In this document: in pieces, positions 46,510 to 57,916 of the stretch
Numbering within the stretch: the stretch's first letter is position 1
Layout: each line of letters starts with the position of its first letter
Source of the DNA: Oxytricha trifallax
Taxonomy: Eukaryota; Ciliophora; Spirotrichea; Sporadotrichida; Oxytrichidae
NCBI GenBank assembly: GCA_000711775.1
Contig: ARYC01001450.1
Location: 47,298-111,297, forward strand
DNA: 64,000 nt
Direction of reading: 5' to 3'
The notes under the pieces: generated by a model
Databases searched by the model: none
Told to the model about the DNA's origin: nothing
Seen by the model: only the letters and a program-made list of their open reading frames with translations
Program-made: the position numbers and the translations under genes

Positions 46510-48839
46510 TCAATTCATTCAAAAATCAGAGAAATCACACGTCTCATTAATCATTTGTATTATTAATAAATAAATTCATTTAATTATCCCTAATTTAATC
46601 TTTGTAGATAATTATCTAATTAAAATGTACAACGAACAATTTTATAATAATTATTAAATCTAAAAAGATGCTATCAAAAGCATGATCTTATATTTTAATA
46701 ATTATAAAATTATAAAAAGTTAAATGCCACCTATGGGATAATTCTAATTAGATGACATTTAATTTTTTTATAAATCAATTGTTTCTTACTAATATCTATG
46801 GTTAGTTTTTCTAAATCCATGTTCAATTTAATAATATTATAATAATTTTATTGGTTATAAAATTAAAAATTAAAAAATATTTTGTTTTTAAATATAATTT
46901 CAATAAAATAAACTCAATTTTTGTATAATATGCATTATTTTTAAAATACAAATTTGGTGAAATTTTAGTTAAATAAAATCATATTATGAATTATTTTTCC
47001 AAATTTTAAGAAAAATTTCTTGCTAGTTATGATTTTTTTTTATTTATTTATTTTTGAATTAACTCATTACAAATAATCGCTTTTTTAACAAATTCTAATT
47101 TTAAATTAGTTTTTCATATTTTACTCTGACTCCATCTGCTGTAATTTAATTTTACTATTAAATGATGTTTTTTACACAAAGATATTTAAATATTATATAT
47201 GATATTTTTCTCTGCTGCGTTTGAGAAATTCATATGCGTTACTCTTTTCTATACTTATTATTTGTATTTATCATTTTTATATGATGGGAAGTATCAGAAT
47301 ATAAGTAATTGCTTATAAATATTTGTTTATATGATTCTTTTTTTAAAAAAATAAGGATGCTTTCCCCCAATAATTTTATATATTTTACTCGGTTTTGATA
47401 AGTTTATTTATCTTAAAAAATTCTTACTATCATGAATTTAAATATTAATTTTTTCTAGAATTCAACGCTTTTCAAAGCAATTAATGCAATATTAAATAAT
47501 GAAATATTATTATCATAGATGTTAAGTGTATGAATTTGAATTCCAATAGTTTCATATAAATACTTGGTAATCATCCAATCATAAATATTATTTATGGTAA
47601 CCATGTATCTATTAAATAAATTAAAATATTTGTATATTATCTTTTATAACACTTTCTCTTCAATGAATGGTTTGAGTTTTAAAAAAACTTTATTTATTTT
47701 GTAATGCATGATATTTTTTCAAAAATAATATACTCATTTATTTTTATTTTAAAATTTAGAATTTTTATAATTTAGTTTTGCATAGTGCTTAAAATGAAGT
47801 CCTAAACTTTTTTGTAATTATAAATAATTTGATAAAGTATAGTTAATATTTAATATAAAAAAACTAAATCTAAAAATAAAATTATATTATTTTAGATTAT
47901 AATTAGAATACAGAAAACATTTATTAGACTTTTTATTTAAAAATTAAACGGTTAAAAAATTAGCTTTATTTAAGATAGATAATATTTATAGTAATATTTA
48001 AAATGATCTAACTAATAATATTTAATCAAATTTTATATCAAAATCATTTTTCTAATACATAGAACTTTTTCGAAAGTCAAATAGCTCACAAAGTTCAAAT
48101 GATTTGCATTTTTTATCTAAATAACTGAAATTCTGTGTTAAAAGTTTTCTAATTTGTGATGAAGATGATGAAAGCTCTTCATATAAGAAAGTCTTGTCAA
48201 TGAAAGTGAGAATCCTAAGTATAACATATTTAGATTAAATATTTCCAAGTCTAAAATTTTTCTTGTTATTATCTTGAGATAAGGTGTTATATAAACTTAA
48301 CTATTGCATCGAATTTGTAAGAGTTTGATTTTCCATTATTTAAAAATTGAATTTACTAAAATTGAATATTTTTATTGATTATATTATCTCATAATTTTCA
48401 GAATTTATACCATGTATAATAAATTAACAATTAATAAAACAATTTATTTAATTGTTTGATAAATTTGTGGAAATTTTAATTTAATTATAATCATGTGATT
48501 TAAATTGTTAAAATCGAAATGATTTTCTTAAATAAACCTTAGTTAAATTTTTGTTTGTATTATTTATTAAACTTAAAAATATTTATTTTTAGAAAAAATT
48601 ATTCAGAGCGTTATTATAATACCTTTATTCTTTATCAATTTACACTTTAAGACTTTATTTAGCGTATCAATGATTGATATTTTGAGTTTTAATATTAGTA
48701 ATTCAAAGCATAGTTTAAGTTTGCATGAATACAAAAAGAAACACTAAACTTGAAACGAGGGGAAATATTGAATTAAACTCTTATAATTAAAATATAAAAA
48801 AAATCTTCAAATGTTTTGTAATTCAATTTCAATACATAA
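46510..48839. other. Long AT-rich stretch, almost no coding signal
   Basis: Extremely AT-rich DNA. One GC-richer snippet at about 48,140-48,240 opens on plus as CDEDDESSSYKKVLSMKVRI, and another at about 48,670-48,760 as SVSMIDILSFNISNSKHS. Both are short and unsupported by neighbours; they may be isolated macronuclear-destined segments. No repeat or terminus seen. Confidence 0.45.
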
Positions 48840-48849
48840 GATCAGTCAT

Positions 48850-49074
48850 AATAATTAAGAAGTTGCGAAAAGTTAAAAATTCTTGATTAATTATGTTTAA
48901 ATGAAAATAACTTATTTAAAAACCAAGTTTTATCATTTTTTGACTTAAAGCATTAGGCTATCTCAATAACTATTAATCGCATTTGACTTGTTTTTAAGAA
49001 AAACTTTGCTAAAAAAGTCGATCTCTATCAGAATACAATTTCAAAATTTTCGCTTAGGAAAAAGTGTTTGTCAT
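48850..49074 (-). CDS. Coding-like segment, unknown
   Basis: On the minus strand an ATG at 49,074 opens MTNTFSQAKILKLYSDRDRL and continues FQQSFSQKQVKCDQQLLRQP, then becomes AT-rich. It probably ends as a coding segment near 48,900, although the frame stays open to TGA near 48,835. It may be the first segment of a separate gene or a displaced segment of the propeller-like gene just upstream on the same strand. Confidence 0.4.
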
Positions 49075-49387
49075 TTAACCTAATTATTTTATTAAAATAT
49101 CCGAATTATTAATTAAAATATTAATATTGACTTAAAGTGTAGAATGAATTAAACTTTTCATTTCAAATATTTGATTTTAATATTTGAAAAATTATTTAAG
49201 AAATTATTTAAGGTAAAAACTAATTTTTATGTAGAATGCAAATTTTAAATAAAAATTTATCAATTAATTTTATTTTCTTTGTTCAACTAACATAACTCGA
49301 AAGATATAGATTAATGGGTCTTTCTCTTAACTAAGCTTGTTTCTCCCTTAACTTTTAATGTATACGAAGTTTATCTTTACTATTGTT

Positions 49388-50525
49388 TCATTTTAATTAG
49401 ACTAAGTTACTCATATTGACTTCTTCGAATGTATAATATTTTTCATACTGAATCTATGCAATCATTTTATCTTCATTAGAGTTTAATCTCACTTAGTCAA
49501 TTATTTCTTATTTAGTGCTTATCTATTTTCTCAGCAATTACAATTTACCATTAAGCTTTTAGTCATTTATTGAAACATACAGACCACCAAAGTTGTCGCT
49601 AGTAAATACCATTTAGAAATTGCTACTACTATCCTTCTCTACCATATTAAGAAATTAACACCCTTTAATTTTATATAGTTCATTATAGAGGCTAGGACTC
49701 TAAATTATTTAAGGTTTTTAACCCTTTATCAATAAATTATAGTCGATTTCAGCCATTTAGCATAAATGATTCACTACAGAAGATTGCTTGCTTAGAGATT
49801 TTATGTTTTGTACATTAATTCCAGCTATTTGTGAGGGATTCTTACAACTATATGTTATGAAGTAATTACTTTCGGTTTACTTTAAAATAGGCTACTTATA
49901 AGGAACTTTTGCTAAATTTATGTCAAGGAGATCACTTAGATTATCAAATGTTTCTATATTGGGGAGGGTGTCCTCTTAAAATTATTCTAGGATTTAGTTC
50001 ATATTCACTACATCATTCATATGGTGTTGTATTTGCAAATATGGTGTGTGTGTCTATCTTATATCATAAATAATAAACTTTTCCTCGTCAATTAATGCTA
50101 TTTTAAGCTTTTCTTAATTAAGTCGTTTTATAGCTGATATTTTGTTGAAAGTGTTATCTTTATTGTTAAGTCCACTTTAAATCAATAAATTTACACATAC
50201 CTATAAAAACTTATAATTTTATGATGCATTCATTTGAAGACCAGCTATTAAGTTTTTGAAATTGATTGTTTTGCTGAGAAAATTAACTAAGTTGTAACGT
50301 ATAGTAATCTTTAGTTAATATCATATCTTTTCCCTTACATTCTAATTGAGTGATATCATTATTCATTAATTTGTCGGTGGTTGCAATAATTTACACTGTT
50401 TTAATTTATTGGTGTTTTTAGTCTAACGTGATTCTATCTATATTAACTCCACTCTTATAGTGATTTGAGTATATTAAATCATATTAGTTATCGTTCACTC
50501 TTCTCATTCAATAAATAATAGTGAA
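49388..50525 (-). CDS. Propeller (WD40-like) protein, 3' coding block
   Basis: This is the C-terminal part of a large minus-strand gene. Reading from about 50,500: SNHYKSGVNIDRITLDQKHQ, KTVQIIATTDKLMNNDITQL, then NSWSSNECIIKLQVFI. A 43-nt intron at 50,158-50,200 (GTATGT...AAAG) restores the frame to DNTFNKISAIKRLNQEKLKI and ALIDEEKFIIYDIRQTHTPY. The frame then runs without interruption to TGA at 49,388-49,390. The periodic pattern (hydrophobic strand, polar turn, '-IIYDIR') is that of WD/propeller repeats. This is inference from pattern, not from a database match. A joint (eliminated segment or intron) is needed near 50,500 to connect it to the upstream block. Confidence 0.55.
50158..50200 (-). 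other. Probable 43-nt intron
   Basis: GTATGT at the 5' side and AAAG at the 3' side on the minus strand. Removal joins ...CIIKLQVFI and DNTFNKISAIKR in one frame and restores a repeat-like spacing. Without removal the downstream block is out of frame. Confidence 0.5.
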
Positions 50526-50529
50526 ATTT

Positions 50530-51216
50530 ATGAAAACATTAAAAATAGCTTAAAATGCTTATTGAAAGGCAGTTTTAGTAGTGCTTATTCAATTTAGGTA
50601 GGCTTTTATCTTCTTGAATAATTTCTGTAAGAAAATCATAATTTGGCAAGGCATCAAAATTATAGCTTTTTGCTATTTACTGTACGAAATCATAATCAGT
50701 TTTACTTCTTTTAGATCTTTCTGTTCTAAGAATTTCCATTCCTACCTAAAAATCTTATTAATTTAAACTTATTGTTTCCTCCTCTTAACTACTATGTGAG
50801 ATTTCGAGCTAAATTTGAGAATCTGTAGCTTATTTATATGGATATGATTAATCGGGAAGTTTTTCCACTTAATTTGTCTAATTATTTGATGGCTCTTGAT
50901 ATTGCTGTACGTTGTTTACATGGCTAAATAAAGTAGTAGACTAATCCTCGTTATAATTGTTGTACTATTCTATGCTTTCAATCTACTCTTTATTTTAATC
51001 ACTTTCTTGACTGTTTGACCCTTTATTATTAGATTCTTGCTGAATCTAACTATTTATTACATTTTCCTGCAATTGCTATTAAAGGTCCACTTCAAATGCT
51101 GCCTAAGTTATTTAGAGTTCTTAAACTTCTTTATCTGATTCACTCTAATCCTTTTATTTGTTTAAATCTACTTCTTCAACCTCATTTTCTTAAACCCCTT
51201 AATCAAATATTATTTG
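50530..51216 (-). CDS. Propeller-like protein gene, middle block (Gln/Glu-rich)
   Basis: More than 220 codons open on the minus strand in the ciliate code, strongly polar: ENEVEEVDLNKQKDQSESDK, QEPSNNQTNQVEKLPDQSYP, VGMEILRTERSKRSKTDYDF, SYNFDALPNYDFLTEIIQED. It is rich in Gln, mostly TAA/TAG codons. It follows the first block (51,440-51,686) and precedes the repeat-like C-terminal block, all on one strand, so I infer one gene. Low complexity here prevents any family call. Confidence 0.5.
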
Positions 51217-51439
51217 AAAAATGTGTGGACAACAAAGCTACTAAGATAGTTACATAATTGGAATAATTAGAATTATAAATTGTCTAATGATTAACAAAAA
51301 AAGAAAGCCCTCTCATTTAAAGAGTTTTAATTTATAGTTTTTTTAAAACTTATTTCAGATTTGTTTGATTTTTAGGTGTTTTAATAGTTATTGTAAAACC
51401 AGACTATACTATCATGAGTATCTAACTAGCTTTTCGTAT

Positions 51440-51686
51440 ATTAGTTATCCTAAAACCCTAAAACCTTTTTTCTGCTTAAAATTCTATTTGTAAAAACCGG
51501 CTCTCTTAACACTTTAATGCTTTCGTTATCTTAAAGAAATGGAAGGCTTGATGTCAAGAGATTTTCTTGTTTAGGATTGGTACTATTTAGACTCTTTTCA
51601 TTTGGGTTTTAAATGCTTCTATCTCCCAGAAGATTGTCAAATCTTAAGGCTTCGATTTATTTTTGTTTTTACCTTTTATATTCCAT
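51440..51686 (-). CDS. Probable first block of the propeller-like gene
   Basis: ATG at 51,686 (minus) opens MEYKRQKQKQIEALRFDNLL, then QENLLTSSLPFLQDNESIKV and LREPVFTNRILSRKKVLGF. Protein character fades at about 51,440, and the next ~220 bp is AT-rich (likely an eliminated segment) before the middle block begins. The start lies 116 bp from the first ATG of the oppositely transcribed phosphatase gene. The telomere-like CCTAAAACCCTAAAACC on plus at 51,449 lies within this block's frame and is just coding (RKKVLGF). Confidence 0.5.
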
Positions 51687-51802
51687 ATTGTTTATTATTA
51701 TAGTTACTTGAATCAGCTCCTAACAAATTTAAAATTTGGAATATTCATATTTGCTTTATCATGGATAAAATGAAATAAATCAATTAAAAATTAACTTAAA
51801 TT

Positions 51803-52993
51803 ATGTCTATTTTAGCACAATCAGCTGTAATGATTACATTTATTTCTATTATGATAATGTTTGTAAACACACAAGTTCCCATACAAAAACCTGATACTCA
51901 GGATAATGCCAACATCATTTTGTAACATAAAATCGTTGAAGAAATTCAAATAATTAAGGATTTTTAAAGCTGTAACATTAGTGAAAATACTTTTTCAACC
52001 GAAACTTAGTAAAAATTAATTAAGAGCGAGCTCCTTGTTTAAAGTAGTTAGACAGATTAATAATTTGTAAACAATCTAAATATATTAACAGAAGATTAAT
52101 AATATTAATTAAATATGGAAGACATCAGTTCCCTAATTGAGCGCCTTAACATCACTCTAACCCATTCAGCAATCCCAGAAGAAGAGTTAAAAGCCTCCTC
52201 CTTCATTTTAATTAGACATGGTTACTCATTGTACAATTTCGAAGATTAGAAAATAATGGAGCAATTTGGCGAGGATTCAAAGTAAGCACAAGAATTGAAG
52301 ATAGATCCTACAATGACCGACCCAGGACTACATTAGATAGGTATTCTGTAATGTGAGAGCAATTAAGAACTTGTTAATGTCATTAATTTTAAGGTGGTGT
52401 TTGTATCGCCCATGCAAAGAGCAATCCAAACAGCTATTCATATGTTTAAGAAGCACCCTAACAAGTAAAACATCTAGTTTATAGTACTACCAATTGTAAG
52501 AGAAGTTCTAGAAACCTCTAATGATATTTAACCAGATGTCGAAGAAATCGTGAGGAAATATGCGCCAGGGGAAGCCATTTGCGAAGGTTTAAACTTCAAC
52601 TTTGCTATGATTTATCTCTACGGGATACCTTAATTATGGCAGATCTACACTGTGGCTAACTTAGCCAAATAAAAGGACATGATTCTAAGCTTGAGAAAAG
52701 ATGATAATGGACAAATTAACGTCTTAGACGTGATCCTTTAAAGGTAAGCAGCTCATCACCCAAGATATGAAAATCACCATGACCTTTTCGAAAGAGCGAG
52801 AATCATAAAAACCTTCATGAGAGAGTACATCATTGCCAACCCTCTTGACCAAAGCACACAAGAGAAATATGCAATAGTATCGCATTCTAGAATCATTGCA
52901 ACTTTGACAGCTTCTGGCGTGGGAGAAGATGATTCATTATTAGACTATCAATGGTTTAAGAATTGTGAAATGAGACCCTTTTCTAATTATTGA
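51803..52993 (+). CDS. Histidine phosphatase (phosphoglycerate-mutase-like) family protein
   Basis: This is an intact ORF with the full active-site set of the histidine phosphatase superfamily: FILIRHGYSLYN (the RHG motif with the phospho-accepting His), VFVSPMQRAIQTAIHMF (second Arg), PIVREVLETSND (acid) and YAIVSHSRIIATLTASG (second His). Such enzymes transfer or remove phosphate through a phosphohistidine. The longest form starts MSILAQSAVMITFISIMIMF, a hydrophobic N-terminus that would act as a signal peptide or anchor, and has 396 residues. The alternative start at 52,115 (MEDISSLIERLNITLT) gives 292 residues, about the normal size of the catalytic domain, with AT-rich leader-like DNA just before it, so either start is possible. 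The whole gene lies in one uninterrupted segment. The substrate cannot be inferred. Confidence 0.85.
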
Positions 52994-53070
52994 TTAATCA
53001 TGTTTTATATATTATAAATTAAATAATAAACTTAATTAGAAATTTTATATTTAATTAATAGATAATAAAA

Positions 53071-53270
53071 ATGGGATGTTTTTTAGGCAAAAGTTTTGAT
53101 TACGAATCATAAGATGCAGGCCAATTTAAGTTTCGGGAAAGAAAATTTGACTGATTAACTAAATCTTCTAGAAAGGATTCAATAGATTATAGTAAAATAG
53201 ATGAAGATGAAGAATTTAGGGTTAGAAGTTTTTAACCGGTTTATTATAAGAAAGTAATTTATAAATAGCA
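53071..53270 (+). CDS. Start of an unknown gene with N-myristoylation-like start
   Basis: ATG at 53,071 opens MGCFLGKSFDYESQDAGQFK, a start (Met-Gly-Cys) typical of proteins acylated at the N-terminus. TGA follows at 53,152-53,154. The same frame then continues LTKSSRKDSIDYSKIDEDEE for another ~35 codons, so the TGA may mark a tiny eliminated segment or intron, or the true end of a 27-residue peptide. It begins 78 bp after the phosphatase stop. The continuation was not found within the AT-rich DNA to the right. Confidence 0.4.
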
Positions 53271-54330
53271 TTTTATTTAGTAAATTTTTTTTAATTTTTA
53301 TTTCGTTAATACTATACATAATTTTTATAATTTTACCTGAGTTTATTTCTCATTAGCTTTTTTATTTCTTTGGTTGATTTATATTGAATTGCTCAATATT
53401 TATTAGATTTCATTTTATTTTTTAATACAATATTTATAGTTATTATACTAAACAATTATTCTAGTTTTTTAAAAAGTTAAATTATATCTAACAAACCCTT
53501 AAAGCATTAATTAAAATATAATAATGTGAAAAATAAAAAACTTATGTAAAATAATATAGAAAGGAGGCTTCCCCAAGAATTGTTTAGTAAGTAAGAAGGC
53601 CTTTTTATAGAAGATGAACTGATATCATAACTCAGAGATTAAAAGTATATGGAGAAACTAACACTACAAAACTCTGCATAAATATTATTTCAAGACTAAA
53701 TTATTATTAACAACGTTAGTTTTTGCTCCTTTTCTTAGAGGAGATACACTGGTTTTAGAAAGCACTTTGAATTTGATAATAAAAGGGTTCTATTGGCTAA
53801 TAAGATTAAAGTCTCAATTGTAAACATCCTTTAAAGCGCTGTGCCTAAAAAAAGAGAAAAGAGATTTGATAAACATAATTTGATGTATTTTATAAAATTG
53901 GGGAATGTTTTTTACCTCTCCAAAAGTTATCTTGCCTCATATATAAAATATTTAATTTTTTTCAACTTTTAAAAATCTTTATCACAACCTATGATAAAAT
54001 TAGGCATATTTAAAACTATTCTCCCTCAAATCTTAATCTTAATAAAGATAGTAATATTTCATGAAAATTAAAACAATTAACCTTTAATCATAATATTTAG
54101 TCAAAATAATTTCTTATTCTTAATCAGACAAGGATAAATGATAAACCTTAAAAGTTATATAAAATTGTTTAATAAATGGGGGGGGGGAATTGAAGGAGTT
54201 ATTATAATTGCTCATCAATAATTTCAAGGAAATAAAATAAAATTATAAAGTTTGGCACAGGAAACTTCCCCAAAATTTTAAACGGTCTTCATTGATAACT
54301 TCAAACAGTGCAGTTTTCTGTTGCTTATAA
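53271..54330. other. AT-rich DNA with GGAAACTTCC motifs, no gene
   Basis: No gene supported. The dispersed GGAGGCTTCCCC / GGAAACTTCCCC motif occurs at 53,562-53,575 and 54,255-54,267. A run of ten G lies at 54,178-54,187. Confidence 0.5.
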
Positions 54331-54834
54331 ATGGATGATGAATTTGAAAAATCACCTTAAATAAAACAAAAAGGCTCAAACCATAAAAATAGTAGACCTA
54401 TCAATTCGCAAAAACGATAAAGTTTAATCTTTAATACGGGATAATAGAAAAGTAAAATTTTGAATTAAAATTAAGCTACACAGCATTTTTCTAAACTAAT
54501 TTGTGACTGGACAATTCCATATTCAGAGACTAAAGAAGAAATAATACATGCAAGCTTTTTAGAAGATATAAATTCTGATTACTTAGTCGTTGTTACAAAA
54601 GATTGTGATCTTGTTAAGTCTAAGATATATATTTTAAGAGTTTAAGAGAACAATACTTCCAACATAAAAGAAAAAACAAATTTAAGTTAGTATGATCAGT
54701 ATTTATAAATGAGTGCAAAAAGCACTTTAAGCAAGTTTGACTTCAATAATGAAGAAATAATAAATAATTATAGTCGACACAGTTATCACTTGAATAACCA
54801 ATTATAACTTTTATATTAAATGAATTAAATTTGA
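54331..54834 (+). CDS. Second propeller-like gene, first block
   Basis: ATG at 54,331 opens MDDEFEKSPQIKQKGSNHKN, a polar leader, then LICDWTIPYSETKEEIIHAS and FLEDINSDYLVVVTKDCDLV, KSKIYILRV: strand-turn-strand spacing like a WD/propeller repeat. The frame is open to TGA at 54,832-54,834, but protein character fades at about 54,780, so the segment probably ends there at an eliminated segment. It is the first of five blocks in one orientation through 57,916. Confidence 0.55.
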
Positions 54835-55315
54835 ACCAGAGTAGTGTTCATTAAGAATACCAATAAGACTACTTAAGAAATAGTATTAAAGATACAATAT
54901 TCGAAGGGGGGAAATTACCCCATACTAAATGATAAAAAGTATTTTATAAAGTTTTAAAATTTATAAAAACAATTATCATCTTATTATTTACAATCTATTT
55001 TCCAATATAATTTCTATCTTCATAATTAAGCAAATTTTATTGAAAATCAAATTAGTTAATTAATAAAATCAGCTAGTATAAGATTTTTTTAAATATAAAA
55101 CAGACAAAAATAAGACCTAGAATTATAATTGAAAAAAGAGTTGTTAATAAATGTTAATGGTATTTAAAATTGGGATTTATATGTTTCTAATATTTATTAT
55201 TGCCAAATATTATTATCATATATGTTGGGGAATGAAACAACCAAAAGGTGAAGGAAACTTCCATATAGTGTACTGCCCAAGTGTAAGAAACTACCCTCCC
55301 CCACATCGAATAAAA
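54835..55315. other. Probable eliminated segment between coding blocks
   Basis: AT-rich, with several GC spots of the dispersed motif: GGGGGGAAATTACCCCA (54,905), GGTGAAGGAAACTTCC (55,238-55,253) and GTAAGAAACTACCCTCCCCC (55,283). No coding. Confidence 0.5.
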
Positions 55316-55316
55316 T

Positions 55317-55565
55317 CTTTAAGATAATTAAGAAATCTAGCTCAATCCAATTAATGAACTGGAACTTAAGCAAGCTTTTATGGATTAAATCAGACTCAAG
55401 AATAGCAAATTCAATCTTAAGAAAATGAACAATGATGAAAACTACAGAGTAAAATTAAATTATTCAAGACTATCTGAACTAGTTACATGTACACAAATAA
55501 GGAATAATATTTTTGATACTTCATTGAGATAGGATACCATAAATTTGTATAAAACAATTTTGATT
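55317..55565 (+). CDS. Second propeller-like gene, block 2
   Basis: Open frame reading QEIQLNPINELELKQAFMDQ, IRLKNSKFNLKKMNNDENYR and VKLNYSRLSELVTCTQIRNN, polar and helical. It lies between AT-rich spacers and shares orientation with the other blocks. The frame stays open into the following short AT-rich spacer, so the exact end is unknown. Confidence 0.5.
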
Positions 55566-55605
55566 TATTTTTAATTAATTTTTTAGTTTAGAGTAAGAAA
55601 ACTTC

Positions 55606-56160
55606 AACAAATCTGATGTTTTTGTGCTTGAGACCCCAAACACCAAATAATTTGAATCATAAGATTTAACTCCAGACAAAGACAAAAATGAATACAATTA
55701 ATCCTTTAATTATCAATCTAGAATCTTAAAGTCTGCTCTAAAATAAAAATTTGAAATAAAAATTGAGAAAGTTTTTGAGTTTAAAAATGTTTAATTCTCA
55801 AAAGTCTTTTTTAATAGTAACAATATTTACGGGAAAATCATGTTCTCTGTTGATTAAGACGATAAAATACGAGTTCATTTATTTTAAGATTTAGAGTCTA
55901 ATGAAGAAGAATAATAATAGTAGCAGTAGGAAAACAATAATCACAATTATACTTTTGATTCGAGTATTATAAGAGGATAGAAATCTTATACTATAGCTAA
56001 CGACTTAGAATAAATTACAATAATATATAAATGTTATAAACAATAATCTTATTAATAAAACATTAACTAAATAAATAAAGTAGCCTAAATTTTATTCTAA
56101 CCCATTCAAATATTAAAACTTATCAAGGATTTATTTTTCATTTAAAAATTAAAGTGACTA
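55606..56160 (+). CDS. Second propeller-like gene, block 3
   Basis: Reads FNKSDVFVLETPNTKQFESQ, SRILKSALKQKFEIKIEKVF, NIYGKIMFSVDQDDKIRVHL, then a short poly-Gln tract encoded by TAA/TAG/CAG (about 55,911-55,933), SSIIRGQKSYTIANDLEQIT and KVAQILFQPIQILKLIKDLF, to TGA at about 56,157. The alternation of strands and 'SVDQDDKIRVHLF' is propeller-like. A further coding-like stretch (KKLKDAYDNFYLQLIFKNTD) lies at about 56,295-56,400, between this block and the next. Confidence 0.5.
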
Positions 56161-56499
56161 TTATATATTAATAAAGTTTTAGAAATGTCATTATTTTTAC
56201 TATTGACTCAATACTTCTTATATAATTATTTTGGGTGAAAGTATTCTGCCCACAAAATGATTTAATTTATACTATTTTAAGGTTTGAAGTTTGATGGGAA
56301 AGAAATTAAAGGATGCCTATGACAATTTTTATTTGTAATTAATCTTTAAAAATACAGACAAAATGATTTAACATAATTTTAAGTCAATTTTATTTATTTT
56401 CTTTATAAAAATTCATTCATTCTTGAGTTAAGAAAATTAATGAAATTAACAATTAATTTTATTATAGTAAATTCCCCCAAATAATTATTTGCTTAAATT

Positions 56500-56940
56500 A
56501 TAAATATTTTCCAAACTTTATGACAGTAAAGCAATTAATTTTGAGGAATCCGAACAATCATCAACCATTTTTCAAATAAAATAATAGTTCTCAGATTGAA
56601 CTTAAATAATACAAAAATGATTAAAATATAGAATTTGAAAAAATTAAGAGAATAGACTGTTATGCTGATTTTCTAATAATTTTATACAAAAAGTGCTGTT
56701 ACTTTGATATTTTTAAAAAATCTGGAATACTTATTGGAAGAAAATTCATAAATACTTAAATGGCATATGATAATCAGCAGTATTAAGTAAAATATATTAC
56801 AAACGTTTTATTGCCTAGAATGGAATGGTCTGATAGATATGTTGATATATTATAGTAAAGTAATATTATCAAATCAATAAATTATATGGCATTATGGGTT
56901 TAATCTTTTACATATTCTTAAAATTTTGATTGTATTAATA
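56500..56940 (+). CDS. Second propeller-like gene, block 4
   Basis: Reads MTVKQLILRNPNNHQPFFKQ, EFEKIKRIDCYADFLIILYK, FKKSGILIGRKFINTQMAYD, YITNVLLPRMEWSDRYVDIL and ALWVQSFTYSQNFDCIN, ending abruptly at hairpin B. The first residue of the block is uncertain. The frame (codons ... GAT TGT ATT AAT A) continues in register at 57,357 if hairpin B and one TA are removed; see that entry and the findings. Confidence 0.6.
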
Positions 56941-57356
56941 TTGTAGGAATACATTCAAAATTGGGAAATTAATTTAAATCAAATTTATTATAATTTAAAA
57001 TCTTGGCAGTTAAAGTTGTCCAATTTAGACGATCTTGGGCTCATTCGATAGGGAATTCAAAATTAGCTGGACTTTACTATTGGCGGTACTATTTTATCTC
57101 ATCGAGGGAGCGAGATAACTTGAATTTAATTAAACGCCTAAAATTCATTAAATTATACCCTCACATTAAAGTCAAGTTATCTCGCTCCCTCGATGAGATA
57201 AAATAGTACCGCCAATAGTAAAGTCCAGCTAATTTTGAATTCCCTATCGAATGAGCCCAAGATCGTCTAAATTGGACAACTTTAACTGCCAAGATTTTAA
57301 ATTGTAATAAATTTGATTTAAATTAATTTCCCAATTTTGAATGTATTCCTACAATA
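56941..57356. mobile_element. Hairpin B (GTAGGAATA family) acting as an IES
   Basis: A 414-bp palindrome, TTGTAGGAATACATTC to GAATGTATTCCTACAA, between TA (56,939-56,940) and TA (57,355-57,356). The internal blocks match hairpin A: GGCAGTTAA, TTCGATAGGGAATTC, ACTTTACTATTGGCGGTAC, CGAGATAACTTGAATTTAAT and mirrors. It interrupts a protein frame. With the element plus one TA (416 bp, not a multiple of 3) removed, codons AAT-AAT-GAA-ATG run on in the frame of the next block. So it carries the structure of an internal eliminated sequence with a TA pointer. Confidence 0.88.
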
Positions 57357-57916
57357 ATGAAATGTCATAAAAGTTGATAGTAACAGGGATTGCATAAGCT
57401 TCATTGTAATCATTTAACTTAGAACAATAAACTGATAAAATTGATAGCTTTGATAATAACAAAAAAACTATAGATTTTGAATTATACGAAAATGATATTG
57501 ATTAGACTAAATAATTGTCAGCAAGAAACTACTTGGAAGTTAGATCTTTTTCAAAAGAATTCCCTTTCTTATTAATATATGATAGATTCAAAAATGAAGC
57601 TCTAAATCAAGTAATTATATAAACAACTGCCAAGATAACTTGTGTAAAATATGGACCTTATGATAATGGCCATATTATTGTTGGGCTCTCAAATGGGGTT
57701 ATTATTGCTTTTAATTAAAAAGATCTATCAAAACTTTACTAATAACAAGTTTTTGACAACATAGTTACAGATATTTTATTTGACCCAACTAATTTCTTGA
57801 TTGCAGTTTCTAATTCAGGGGAAACTACAGCGATTAGCCTAACAGGAAACAATTTGAAATACCTATATGTTGAATTATAGGAGGATAAAAAATATTACAC
57901 AGTATCCTACTTATGA
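57357..57916 (+). CDS. Second propeller-like gene, last block
   Basis: After hairpin B the frame continues EMSQKLIVTGIAQASLQSFN, DNNKKTIDFELYENDIDQTK, LSARNYLEVRSFSKEFPFLL, ITCVKYGPYDNGHIIVGLSN and GVIIAFNQKDL, then VTDILFDPTNFLIAVSNSGE and TTAISLTGNNLKYLYV, to TGA at 57,914-57,916. The repeated pattern of conserved Gly, short strands and 'GLSNGVIIAFN' is that of a WD40/propeller domain. These proteins act as scaffolds, so no specific role can be given. Confidence 0.65.

Noticed and set aside
51449..51466. CCTAAAACCCTAAAACC as a TBE end or telomere-addition site
   Set aside because: It lies within the frame of the minus-strand block (RKKVLGF) and has no TBE-like sequence next to it; most likely coding by chance.
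57003..57206. 67-codon ORF on plus
   Set aside because: It lies wholly inside palindromic hairpin B; the mirrored arm gives unrelated frames, so it is chance.
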